From contig CAYWZW010000085.1 in the NCBI GenBank assembly GCA_964462945.1, forward strand, positions 1-21,247: a DNA stretch of 21,247 nucleotides, given 5' to 3'. The notes beneath the pieces were generated by a model. That model saw only the letters and a program-made list of their open reading frames with translations. It was not told the DNA's origin and made no database searches. Both the position numbers and the translations under genes were made by a program. Source of the stretch: GCA-020343675 sp964462945. GTDB lineage: Bacteria > Planctomycetota > Phycisphaerae > Sedimentisphaerales > Anaerobacaceae. Positions within the stretch are counted from its first letter, which is position 1, and every line of letters begins with the position of its first letter. Shown here in pieces: positions 8,169-15,986 of this stretch.

Positions 8169-9663
8169 TATTGTGGCTACCGTTTGCATTAGTGTTCCTG
8201 AGTGTTCCGGCTGGGCGCCGCCTTTGTATATCGACTCGGACTGGAAGGTGTATGCCCCGGTGGGCCAGACGGCGATCATCGATGCCTGGGTCGAATCCGG
8301 GGGGCCGGTGTACTCGTGGGTGTGGAGCTGGGGAGGCTACCAGGACCAATATGACGAAGAGTACAGCTCGATGTCGTGGGGCCACTACGATTCTTCGGGC
8401 GTGTACAGCGCCTATGTGGACGCCTCCAGCGCCGGCGGGTCGGACGATGCCCACAGCTACGTGTACGCGGTGGCGGTCACGCAGGTCATATCGAGCACGA
8501 GTGCTACGTGTGTCGGCCAGAACGTTACGTTCGGAGCCATAACGAATCCGCCGAACTGCGCGCCATACGTGAGCGTCACCTGGAGCGGGACCGACGGCAA
8601 GTCCGGAAGCGGCTCGCAGTTCACCACGAGCTGGAGCACGGGCGGCCTGAAAACCGTCACCGCCACCTGCGGCGACAGCAGCGCGCAAAAGCAGGTCACG
8701 ATTGTTCAGGTCGTGGGCGTTAGTGCCACCGCCGATGCGGCGTGTGTCGGCCAGAACGCGCATTTCGCGGCGGTAACTGAGCCTCCGAACAGCGCGCAGC
8801 TTGTGACCGTGACATGGAGCGGTGGGCAGAATCCGGCTACAGGCAGCGGCTCGCAGTGGACGACGAATTGGAGTAGTCCGGGGCCGAAAACGGTCATCGC
8901 CACCTGCGGCAGCAGCAGCGCGGAAAAAGACCTCTGGATTTTCACCATCAAATCTGAAACGGTGTCCGACTTTCCGGCCAACACTAATAGGACCACACTT
9001 GGACTCGGTGAAGAAGTGATTTGCGCGACTGACCCGCCGATTTCAGTTGATTGGTGGATAAGTGGAGGCGGAACGGTAAGCCCAGCATATGGAGCCATGA
9101 CAACCTTTACCGCAATGAAGTCCGTTTCATATTCAACAGTTATAGCTTCTGCCGGCACAGGGTATTGTACTCTGGACTTTACAGTTATTGCGCCGGATTC
9201 GAAATCGGCGAGCAAATACGCAGACGTTGGCCTTGGATTCGAGGGCCCACCGAATAACAGCATCGGTGCATATACAATATACGATGTTACGGTCAACCCG
9301 ACGACCGTAAGCTTCTACCGAGCTGCCTTTCGGGAAAATATACCAGAGCATAATTGGACTTGGCCGGACGGGACCCCTGGTGGCAAATCGCCATACACTA
9401 AGGAGTGGGGCGTCGATTTTGACAACACAGGATGGGATAATATTAGCGATGGACCAGATCCGATTAGTCGCATATATAATGGCGCCAATTACGTTGATTT
9501 CAACTACTCCATATCTTGGGTACAGGAGTACAAAAACGAAGTAGGCCAATGGATAGAGTGGTTTTCGAGTGACTTAACCAATACCGAATACAGAGGTTCA
9601 GATCAAAAGTGCCGCGAAACATTCAATGGAATACCTGGTGACTGGCAAGGCCCGTGGCAATGA
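8134..9663 (+). CDS. Secreted protein with PKD/Ig-like repeats, function unknown
   Basis: A 509-residue protein with a clear signal peptide (about 1-27, cleavage near the Ser-Gly-Trp-Ala). Residues 30-115 look PKD-like. Two related Ig-like repeats follow at about 118-195 and 196-272, each with CVGQN near the start, VTWSG in the middle and TATCG or IATCG near the end, so each may hold one disulphide (Cys126-Cys179, Cys204-Cys258). The C-terminal 230 residues have no repeat I recognise and are rich in Trp, Tyr and Asn, as in adhesins or glycan-binding domains. The start overlaps the TPR stop by four bases, implying translational coupling, with GGGAGA upstream. From about 8950 the DNA is visibly less GC-rich than the first half, as if the 3' part had a different origin. 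Confidence 0.8.
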   Translation: MNRQFFAGVVAIIVATVCISVPECSGWAPPLYIDSDWKVYAPVGQTAIIDAWVESGGPVYSWVWSWGGYQDQYDEEYSSMSWGHYDSSGVYSAYVDASSAGGSDDAHSYVYAVAVTQVISSTSATCVGQNVTFGAITNPPNCAPYVSVTWSGTDGKSGSGSQFTTSWSTGGLKTVTATCGDSSAQKQVTIVQVVGVSATADAACVGQNAHFAAVTEPPNSAQLVTVTWSGGQNPATGSGSQWTTNWSSPGPKTVIATCGSSSAEKDLWIFTIKSETVSDFPANTNRTTLGLGEEVICATDPPISVDWWISGGGTVSPAYGAMTTFTAMKSVSYSTVIASAGTGYCTLDFTVIAPDSKSASKYADVGLGFEGPPNNSIGAYTIYDVTVNPTTVSFYRAAFRENIPEHNWTWPDGTPGGKSPYTKEWGVDFDNTGWDNISDGPDPISRIYNGANYVDFNYSISWVQEYKNEVGQWIEWFSSDLTNTEYRGSDQKCRETFNGIPGDWQGPWQ

Positions 9664-9681
9664 GAGAATCGAAAGGAGTTA

Positions 9682-10551
9682 ATGATGCGCAAATATGCAA
9701 GACTGAGACGGCTAATAGGAATGATTATCTTTGTGATCTGCGTTTGTTGCCCAACAGCATTTCCCATGCAAGAACAGGAACAACTAAATCAACGTCTTGG
9801 CGCAATTCGTGGTCAAAAGAGAGAAATAGGTAAATGGGCTGAGTGGGAAAAGCTGGAATCACAATGCCTCGAATTGATAAGAGACCATAATTCACCCGCG
9901 GAAAAAGGCAAAATATATGCAACAATCGCGCTTATTTACAGTGAAGCGGGCTGGCATTCTTCAGAGGATGTACGGATACCCAAAGCTCTTCAGTACACTA
10001 AGAAAGCTCTCGAGTATCCTCTGGAGCCCATTACCGCTTGTAAAATGTATGGGGGACGGGCAGACTGCCTGATGGTCGGATATTACAGGCGTACTGAAGA
10101 TGAACTGGTAAAGATAAGACGGGAGGCCATCGCGCCCTGTCTGACAGGGCTGAAGCTGGCTTTAGATAACAAGGCACCTAAAGACCATCCGGGCTCTCCG
10201 CCGCGGGTGGATATATACCATGTAAACTCAGAGAGTCCTTATTACGAGGAGTTGATGAATAAGCATAAACAGCAGGTTGCTGAGCGCAAGAAATGGGAGC
10301 GCGAATCCGAGCTATATTTCCAGCGCTGGGCCCTTACACAGAGATGTGTCACGCTGTATTCGCGCAAGCCCTACGATACGGACGAATTAAGGAATTTCAC
10401 ACAGAGAATACTTGAGAAACATGAAGGTGTCGTCAACGAACTGATTGCCGGGGTCGAAGCAAGAATCGCAGCACTGGAGGCTGTTTCCAGCAAAAAACCG
10501 GCGAAAGAGCCAGATAAAGAAGGCCCACCCGCGAATTCAACGCAGCGTTGA
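9682..10551 (+). CDS. Exported alpha-helical protein, function unknown
   Basis: A 289-residue protein with a basic N-terminus and hydrophobic segment (RLIGMIIFVICVCCPTAFP), so probably exported. The rest is charged and helical, with one TPR-like stretch (IPKALQYTKKALEYP) and a lysine- and proline-rich tail. I do not recognise a family. AAGGAG at 9673-9678 precedes two adjacent ATGs at 9682 and 9685. The second has the better spacing (six bases), so the true start may be 9685. It follows the Ig-like gene by 18 bases and is presumably in the same transcript. Its modest GC content resembles that of the 3' half of the preceding gene. Confidence 0.75.
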   Translation: MMRKYARLRRLIGMIIFVICVCCPTAFPMQEQEQLNQRLGAIRGQKREIGKWAEWEKLESQCLELIRDHNSPAEKGKIYATIALIYSEAGWHSSEDVRIPKALQYTKKALEYPLEPITACKMYGGRADCLMVGYYRRTEDELVKIRREAIAPCLTGLKLALDNKAPKDHPGSPPRVDIYHVNSESPYYEELMNKHKQQVAERKKWERESELYFQRWALTQRCVTLYSRKPYDTDELRNFTQRILEKHEGVVNELIAGVEARIAALEAVSSKKPAKEPDKEGPPANSTQR

Positions 10552-10646
10552 TTATCAGCTCGATGTTTCTACCTCATTTCTGTGTCCACTTGAGCGTTCT
10601 GATGTTGCGGATCGGTGGAGGGGGGGCCTGCTGTTCAGCGGGAATC

Positions 10647-10669
10647 AAGAGCCTGTGGCTCTTTGACAA
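10647..10669 (+). promoter_or_regulatory. boxA-like antitermination motif overlapping a hairpin
   Basis: GCTCTTTGACAA at 10658-10669 differs by one base from the classical boxA core GCTCTTTAACAA, the NusB-NusE binding site of rRNA and some long operons. Its 5' half overlaps a perfect 7-bp hairpin, AAGAGCC/GGCTCTT around TGT (10647-10663). It lies about 50 bases upstream of the TPR fragment, in the position of an operon leader. This is a resemblance only; no test was possible. Confidence 0.35.
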
Positions 10670-10711
10670 GTTAACAGAGATTCTGCGCCTGCGCTGAAGC
10701 GCCACAAGCGG

Positions 10712-11071
10712 TTGCCTTTGGGCGAAAGAATCCGCCAGCAGTTGCCGCCTTCTGAGGCTACCGCTGAAGCGTATTTCTACTCCGCCGAGTGCCACTATCA
10801 GCTCGGCGAAGATCAAAAGGCCCTGGCGTATTTCCGGCAGGTGGTGGAGAAATGGCCGGACTACGAATACGCGTGGCTTGCCCAGGCCCGGATCGCCAAA
10901 ATCTACAAGCGCTTCGCCGTCGGCGGCGTTATGCCGGATTCTGAGGTGGAAGCTGTGCTGGACGTGGTTTACAAGCGGCTGCTGGCGAGTTATCCGGACT
11001 GCCCGGCCGCCAAGACGGCCCGCCGGTGGGTCGAAGGCAAGGTCAAGCCAAGTGAGGGAGAACAAGAATGA
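10712..11071 (+). pseudogene. Duplicated C-terminal fragment of the TPR gene
   Basis: The frame at 10712-11071 encodes the last 119 or so residues of the TPR protein and ends in the same KVKPSEGEQE. It lacks signal peptide and repeats, and its only possible start is a TTG without a ribosome site. Up to 10804 it is about 80% identical to the main copy; from 10805 it is almost identical. It is therefore the remnant of a diverged paralogue partly overwritten by, or recombined with, the 6275-8137 gene. Confidence 0.85.
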
Positions 11072-11102
11072 ACAGGCAATTCTTCGCGGGCGTAGTGGCA
11101 AT
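10805..11102 (+). repeat. 298-bp duplicated segment, copy 2
   Basis: This is the partner of 7871-8168 (297 of 298 identical), offset by 2934 bases in direct orientation. Its right edge is the joint with the helicase sequence. Confidence 0.92.
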
Positions 11103-11139
11103 ATCGTTCACGTGGTATATGCGTAATTTCGCATACTAA
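11068..11139 (+). pseudogene. Beheaded start of the Ig-like gene, 23 codons
   Basis: The start codon, ribosome site and first eleven residues (MNRQFFAGVVA) match the gene at 8134, again overlapping the TPR stop as ATGA. After 11102 the sequence is unrelated, and the frame ends at a TAA at 11137-11139 in the helicase region. It marks the recombination joint and is not expected to make a functional product. Confidence 0.75.
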
Positions 11140-12937
11140 CGTTGCGCGCAGTGAAATCGAAACCCGCCTTGGTAACACTACTACTGGTCGACGTCTACTC
11201 TCCTATCCGCATTACATCGGAACCATCCACAGCTTCGTGAATGAGTTCCTCGCAATACCTTGGTTGAGGTCCCGGGGATACCCGATCAAGATGATTGATA
11301 CGGAAATTTGTGAAATGCGTAGATGGAACAAACTCGACAGCAAGTGGCGTTACTCTCTGGAAAAAAAGTATGTGGATAAATCGAACATTCGGATTCTCGA
11401 TGCTGATTTCAACCTGGCAAAGAAGAATGGGCCGCTACCTTTTCAAAGCCAGACCGATACCTATAGGAACCTAAGAGACACGTGCAAAGAAACTTCCATG
11501 GAAGGCTATCACTGCTATGACGATATGTTCCTCTGGGCCCATGACCTGATGGATAAGATACCTGACGTCGTCCATGTAATACGTGATCGCTTCCCTCTCT
11601 TGTTTATCGATGAAGCACAAGACAATAGCGAAGTACAATCCGAAATCCTCCACCGCATTTTTCTTAAGGGAAGAAGTACAGTCATTCGCCAACGACTTGG
11701 TGATGTCAATCAGGCAATCTTCGATTTCGAGGGGGCTCAGGAGGCAACTACAGACAAATATCCTATTGATACAATCATAAAAGACCTGCCCAACAGCCAT
11801 CGCTTTGGGCCCAACATTGCACGTCTCGCCGATCCACTCGGGCTTGAGTCCTATCCTTCTTGCTTGGTGGGACAAGGTCCAAAAACCTCTCTTGCATCCG
11901 GTCTGTCAGAGGGAAGTCACACCATTTTCCTATTCAATAAGGATAGCATCAGCAAGGTTTTAGATGCCTACGCTAAGCTGCTCGTAGAGACGTTCTCCCA
12001 AAGGGAATTACTCAACGGAACATTCACAGCCGTCGGTCAGAGACATAAGCGTCCCAACAAAGAGGAATGCCCTAATTGTATATACGATAGATGTCAGAAG
12101 TTTCCACACCATGTAGGTCATTACTGGCCCTGCTATGATCCCGAACTCACAAGTCGTGAGGCAAAACCACAGACATTTGTTCAGTATGTCTTCGCAGGCA
12201 TTGAAAAAGCCAAACTAACTGGAGAAGCCTACCAAGCAGTTGAGAAAATCTCGGAAGGCATCCTCCGCTTAGCTGGCATGATACAACCTGAGACAACAAT
12301 ACATCATAGGAAACATCCCCACCGATATATCTTACAGCTTTTGCAGGAGTCAACCACTGCTCGTGACTGCTATAGAATCATGATCGTTAGATTCGCCGTC
12401 AAACAGAAACCACCGACAAAGGAAACATGGGACAGCCGGTGGTGTAGTGTTGTAGGAAAAATCGCAGAGGCGATTGCAGGTGCACCGTTGTCCGGTGACG
12501 AAGCTGAACAATTCCTGATGTGGAAGTACAGTTTCAACGACAAAATGGCGATTACCTCTACTCTGATGAGCCGAGACAATATCTACAAATACCCTGGTGA
12601 TGATCCAAAAGTTCACATTCTTGTAGGTTCGGTTCACTCAATCAAAGGAGAAACCCACACAGCTACGTTAGTTCTTGACACATATTGGTATGGCCATGAA
12701 GGGAAACATAATCTTGAACTGATTCTGCCGTGGCTGACTGGTACGAAGCGTGGAAGGTCAAGGTCAGAGAAGCGACAACAGGACCGCCTGAAGATCCATT
12801 ACGTCGCCATGACCCGACCAACACACCTGCTTTGCTTAGCCATGAGGAGAAGCACTCTTGAGGACGGCAACGGGAGTTTAGACGAGGATAAGGTACAGAA
12901 GCTACAATCGCATGGTTGGAGTATCAGAGAAATTTAA
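11103..12937 (+). pseudogene. 5'-truncated UvrD/Rep-like superfamily-1 helicase
   Basis: The longest frame with a normal start is a GTG at 11237, but helicase homology is readable in frame from about 11117: CVISHTNVARSEIETRL (motif Ia) and YIGTIHSFVNEFL lie before that GTG. Further on are LLFIDEAQD (motif II, Walker B, 11609-11623), a GDVNQAIF motif III, LPNSHRF (motif IV), a Cys-rich stretch CPNCIYDRCQ (near 12070), GSVHSIKGETHTAT (motif V) and IHYVAMTRPTHLLCLA (motif VI). The Q-motif and Walker A end, perhaps 50-60 residues, is missing: the sequence joins the TPR duplication at 11102/11103. Without Walker A it cannot be a working ATPase. The motif style recalls helicases paired with OLD-family nucleases in phage defence (GajB-like), which is inference. 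GC is lower than in the housekeeping genes. Confidence 0.8.
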
Positions 12938-13287
12938 GATTTTATTCGGGACGTTTACTTAATTTCAGCCGGGGCTGTTGCCGGGCATGACATTCTTTTC
13001 ACCACGAAGGCACGCCTGTCCTGCCCTCGGCCATAAGCTCGGGCCGAATGGAGCTTGTCGAATGGGAAGGGTACGACGTTTTGGTGTGAATTGGTATTTC
13101 TTCCTTCGTGGCCCTCGGTGCCCTTGGTGGTGCGATGTTTCAAGTCCGGCCAGATCTTTCGACTCCGCTGCGCTCCGCTCAAGATGACAAGAGGGGGGCA
13201 GAATCACTTACGATTGACTATTAGCAACTTCTCTGCGCTCTCTGTGTCCTCTGTGGCCCAAGGATGACTGGTGCGAAATATCGCACC
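12938..13287. other. Spacer of dispersed phrases
   Basis: No credible gene is present. It contains phrases of the kind CACGAAGGCAC, CCTTCGTGGCCCTCGG and TTTCGACTCCGCTGCGC that recur between genes in this window and in many environmental genomes. It ends in a REP-like hairpin that abuts the stop codon of the Bro-N gene. Confidence 0.6.
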
Positions 13288-13291
13288 CTAC
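13270..13291 (-). repeat. REP-like GTAG hairpin, copy 1
   Basis: Read on the minus strand: GTAG, then GGTGCGA, a TATT loop and TCGCACC, a perfect 7-bp stem. It matches 19642-19663 at 20 of 22 positions. A GTAG foot before a hairpin is the hallmark of REP elements handled by REP-associated Y1 transposases (RAYTs); none is in the window. The TAG of the GTAG is the stop codon of the Bro-N gene, so the hairpin might also serve as a 3' end structure. Confidence 0.65.
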
Positions 13292-14133
13292 CGGCTCAGT
13301 TTTCTTTTTTGTCCGGCCGGAGGCAGAAAGCTTTCACCAGTTACCACCTTCTTACCTGTTTTATGCTCCAGCTCAAGACGCGCGTTTTTGGCGATTCGTC
13401 CGCCTTTTTTACCCGCTTCGGTATTTTCAGCCATGCCGGTTGCATCAACACTTTCGGCAATCTGGCGGGAGGATAATTCCGCAAGGGCGGTGAAAATAAG
13501 TTCCGCTTCGTTCATGTGGTCCCGAAGATTCTGGGTTTGGAGTCCCTTGATCTCCTTATGCTCTTTGACCGAAACGCCGCTCCATTCCTTATGAATGATA
13601 TTGGTTAGAATAGCGTATTCTTCCTGGCCTTTAATCTCGTGTTCATTCCAGTAATCGGTCAGTTTGTTGCGGGTTTCCTGCCCCATCATCCGCTGCTGAA
13701 TCCATTTTTCGCTTCGGCCGTGCTGTTTCCAGTAATCCCGGGCGCGGTCCAGGGAACGGGCAGGATCGCTCATATCCTGAATGCGTTCATAACCTACTTT
13801 GGCAAGCCATAATTTGATAGGTTCTGCCCTTGGGCTTGGAACGGATTGTATCAGCCGTAGCAGCGTTTCCGCGTTGGCGGCGTCGGTAAACCGGAATTTA
13901 CCGTCTTCCGCAATCATTTTCAAACGGTTACATTTTGTAACCGTTTGACTGCCTTCCTTTTTCAGGCGGTTTTTCAAGACTTTCCAGTAATTTCTGGCTG
14001 CCTGATAATCCGGCTGTCCGATCAGCGCCGCGATGACATCCACCACAGAGAAAAACCATGTTTCAGATGTTTCATCATAAATCCTGCGAATTTTATAATT
14101 TTCAAAAACCGCAAGAGCTTGTTCTTTATTCAT
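13288..14133 (-). CDS. Bro-N domain protein with DinD-like C-terminus
   Basis: A 281-residue protein. Residues 1-115 form a Bro-N domain (TWFFSVVDVIAALIG, ANAETLLRLIQSVPS, KLWLAKVGYERIQD), as in phage antirepressors. The C-terminal part (HKEIKGLQTQNLRDHMNEAE, GKKGGRIAKNARLELEHKTG) resembles the C-terminal region of DNA-damage-inducible DinD. Such genes are common in prophages and genomic islands and are thought to bind DNA or act in SOS-type responses; the target here is unknown. The ATG at 14133 is preceded by only a weak GCGGAA. It stands alone between repeat-rich spacers, and its stop codon lies in a REP-like hairpin. Confidence 0.82.
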   Translation of the reverse strand: MNKEQALAVFENYKIRRIYDETSETWFFSVVDVIAALIGQPDYQAARNYWKVLKNRLKKEGSQTVTKCNRLKMIAEDGKFRFTDAANAETLLRLIQSVPSPRAEPIKLWLAKVGYERIQDMSDPARSLDRARDYWKQHGRSEKWIQQRMMGQETRNKLTDYWNEHEIKGQEEYAILTNIIHKEWSGVSVKEHKEIKGLQTQNLRDHMNEAELIFTALAELSSRQIAESVDATGMAENTEAGKKGGRIAKNARLELEHKTGKKVVTGESFLPPAGQKRKLSR

Positions 14134-14726
14134 TGTTTTGTTTCCGCCATTTTGCCGTTTCCCAAACTATCTCTACGTGATGTACACCGCTCAAGTCCTG
14201 AATTTATCACTCCAGACAAGCGAAATCAACCAGATTCTTTTTTCGACAGGATAACGAGATAATACCCGATAGAATCTGCGTTCTCAGCGTTCATCCTTCG
14301 GCTCCGCTCAGGACGGCGTCTGCGGTTAAATTTTCGACAGGATTACAGGATAGTAAACGATTAATCTGTGTCAATTCGTAATACTATCTTTCAAAACGTT
14401 GTTTTTTATGCTCGATTTTCGTTTTGACCGTTTGTAACTTCTGTATATGCAGCATGTTACGAAGCTTTTCCGTCAGACGAACTTTTTGGTTGCGGCCGAG
14501 GGCAAAGCCCGAGGCCGCGCCAAGTTAATTCGTGGCTATGTTTTTCGACAGGATAACAGGATACAGAACATAGAACTGCGGCGATCAGGGAATCAGGGGA
14601 TCAGGTAGTGGATATCAGGAAATCAGGCGACCAGGGAATCGGGCATCCAGAATCCAGCATCGAGAAACGACTATTTCTCTGAGCCCCCTGTGTCCTCCCT
14701 CGACCGGGCTCGGGACGGCGTCTGCG
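14134..14726. other. Repeat-rich spacer between Bro-N and AP2-HNH genes
   Basis: I see no gene. It holds three of the five copies of the 19-bp module (14242-14260, 14333-14351, 14544-14562), copy B of the 170-bp repeat, and a run of ATCAGG phrases at about 14590-14640. Confidence 0.65.
14369..14538 (+). repeat. 170-bp dispersed repeat, copy B
   Basis: It is 168 of 170 identical to 481-650, with differences near the two ends. The GC-rich palindrome is at 14492-14518. It is flanked on both sides by 19-bp modules (14333-14351 and 14544-14562), whereas copy A has none directly adjacent. Confidence 0.85.
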
Positions 14727-15335
14727 TTAATCTGCGGTTACATCCGGAAAATTTAGGCTGGCGAATTCGCCGTGGTATTTTTGGGCGGCCTTGTCGTAGG
14801 CGCGGGCGGCGTCGAGCTCGTTGTCGAAGTAGCCGATGAACTTCGATTTGCAATCAACCATGATTCGCACGGCCCATCGCTTCTCGCGTCTGTACCAGGT
14901 CAGGCCCTTGTATTTCGAGTGGTAGTTGTCTCTGTGGACCTTGCGGCGATTTCGGGCGTTTTGGGCTTGCGTGGCGGGGCGAAGGTTGGCCTTTCGATTG
15001 TTTAAGCCGTTGTGGTTGATATGGTCAACAAACATACCATCAGGCACTCTGAGGATCTCGCGGTGCATTTTGATGACGACTCGCTTTTCGCCTATCCGCT
15101 GGCCGGTATTCCTCGCGGCGTAGAACGTGCCCGCGCCGCCGACGATGTGCCATTTGTACTTGCTGAGCCGGTCGTAATCCTCCGGATCGACGATGGCGTA
15201 CTTGCCCCGCGACAGGGGTATCCGGCGGAAGGCGTAGCCGTAACGCAACCGGCGATACAAGAGCACGGCCTTTATGGCCGGCTTTTCCAGCCAGGGCGGG
15301 ATTTTAATACTGAAATTGATGATTCTCGCAGGCAC
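14727..15335 (-). CDS. AP2-HNH endonuclease (homing-endonuclease-like)
   Basis: A 202-residue protein. Residues 38-62 (RIPLSRGKYAIVDPEDYDRL) form the usual N-terminal strand region. An HNH_3 domain follows with His91 in KMHREIL and the motif VDHINHNGLNNRKANLRP (103-120). A C-terminal AP2 DNA-binding domain spans 140-197 (SKYKGLTWYRREKRWAVRI, FDNELDAARAYDKAAQKYHG). Proteins of this build are selfish or phage-related endonucleases; many stand free of introns, as here. The GTG at 15335 gives the longest frame but has no clear ribosome site. The last four codons and stop (Val-Thr-Ala-Asp-TAA) lie inside a dispersed intergenic phrase. Confidence 0.87.
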   Translation of the reverse strand: MPARIINFSIKIPPWLEKPAIKAVLLYRRLRYGYAFRRIPLSRGKYAIVDPEDYDRLSKYKWHIVGGAGTFYAARNTGQRIGEKRVVIKMHREILRVPDGMFVDHINHNGLNNRKANLRPATQAQNARNRRKVHRDNYHSKYKGLTWYRREKRWAVRIMVDCKSKFIGYFDNELDAARAYDKAAQKYHGEFASLNFPDVTAD

Positions 15336-15986
15336 GGCTTGAGCGGATTAGAGATTAGGTTATCAGGGAATCAGGAAATCAGGGTGTGGGATATCAGGAT
15401 AGCAGGAGATCAGGGGGCCGGCTTCGCCTTTCAATCGTAAATCGCAAATCGTAAATCATAAATTGACGGCCCCCCACACATGCTCCTACCTGCACGATTC
15501 ATTAAAAATTCTACAAAATTGTAGGAAGCGTTTTTTCTGTAAGTTGTTGCTGGCAAAGGAATATAAATTTTTTTCAAAATTTCCACTTTTGCTTTGCGCT
15601 ACCAGCACCATTCGTTAAAAAAATTCGTCCATTTTGCCTAATTTAACAGCCGCAGAGAAGGGTATTTAGACACGGATAAACGCGGTTTTAGGTTAGCCAC
15701 AAAGGCACTAAGACACGAAGGAATCTCGATTCTGGATGCTCGTGATGGCGTAAGTTTACCCAGATTAACACTTTGCCGGCCCGATCAGAGTAAGCACCGA
15801 TGTCTGTCCGGAGCACATTCGGCTGCGATCAGGGCAGGCTCTGCCGAAGGAGCCAATCGCAAATCACCGCTTATCCCGCGTATTTTGTGGAAAATGCTTG
15901 TCATTCGAGCCAAGATGGGCATAATGCTAAACTTGGATAAGAAACGGTTATAAGGAGATACGCATATAGCAGCTTCGAACGAGACT
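15336..15986. other. Spacer with ATCAGG phrases and an AT-rich stretch
   Basis: No gene is seen. At 15360-15415 there is a run of ATCAGG phrases and near 15435-15460 repeated AATCGTAAATC phrases. The AT-rich part at 15480-15650 contains the dyad CTACA/TGTAG (15512-15525) with T-tracts nearby on both strands, possibly a weak two-way terminator. The right end carries the promoter of the conserved block. Confidence 0.55.
15898..15925 (+). promoter_or_regulatory. Sigma-70-like promoter for the DUF2344-rne-kdsD block
   Basis: TTGTCA at 15898-15903 and CATAAT at 15920-15925 each match the consensus at five of six positions, with a 16-base spacer. They lie just upstream of a perfect AAGGAG at 15952-15957 and are the best promoter-like pair I found in this spacer. 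Confidence 0.55.

Noticed and set aside
12955..13267. Overlapping small open frames on both strands after the helicase
   Set aside because: The sequence is built of dispersed phrases; the frames have no family resemblance and contradict each other.
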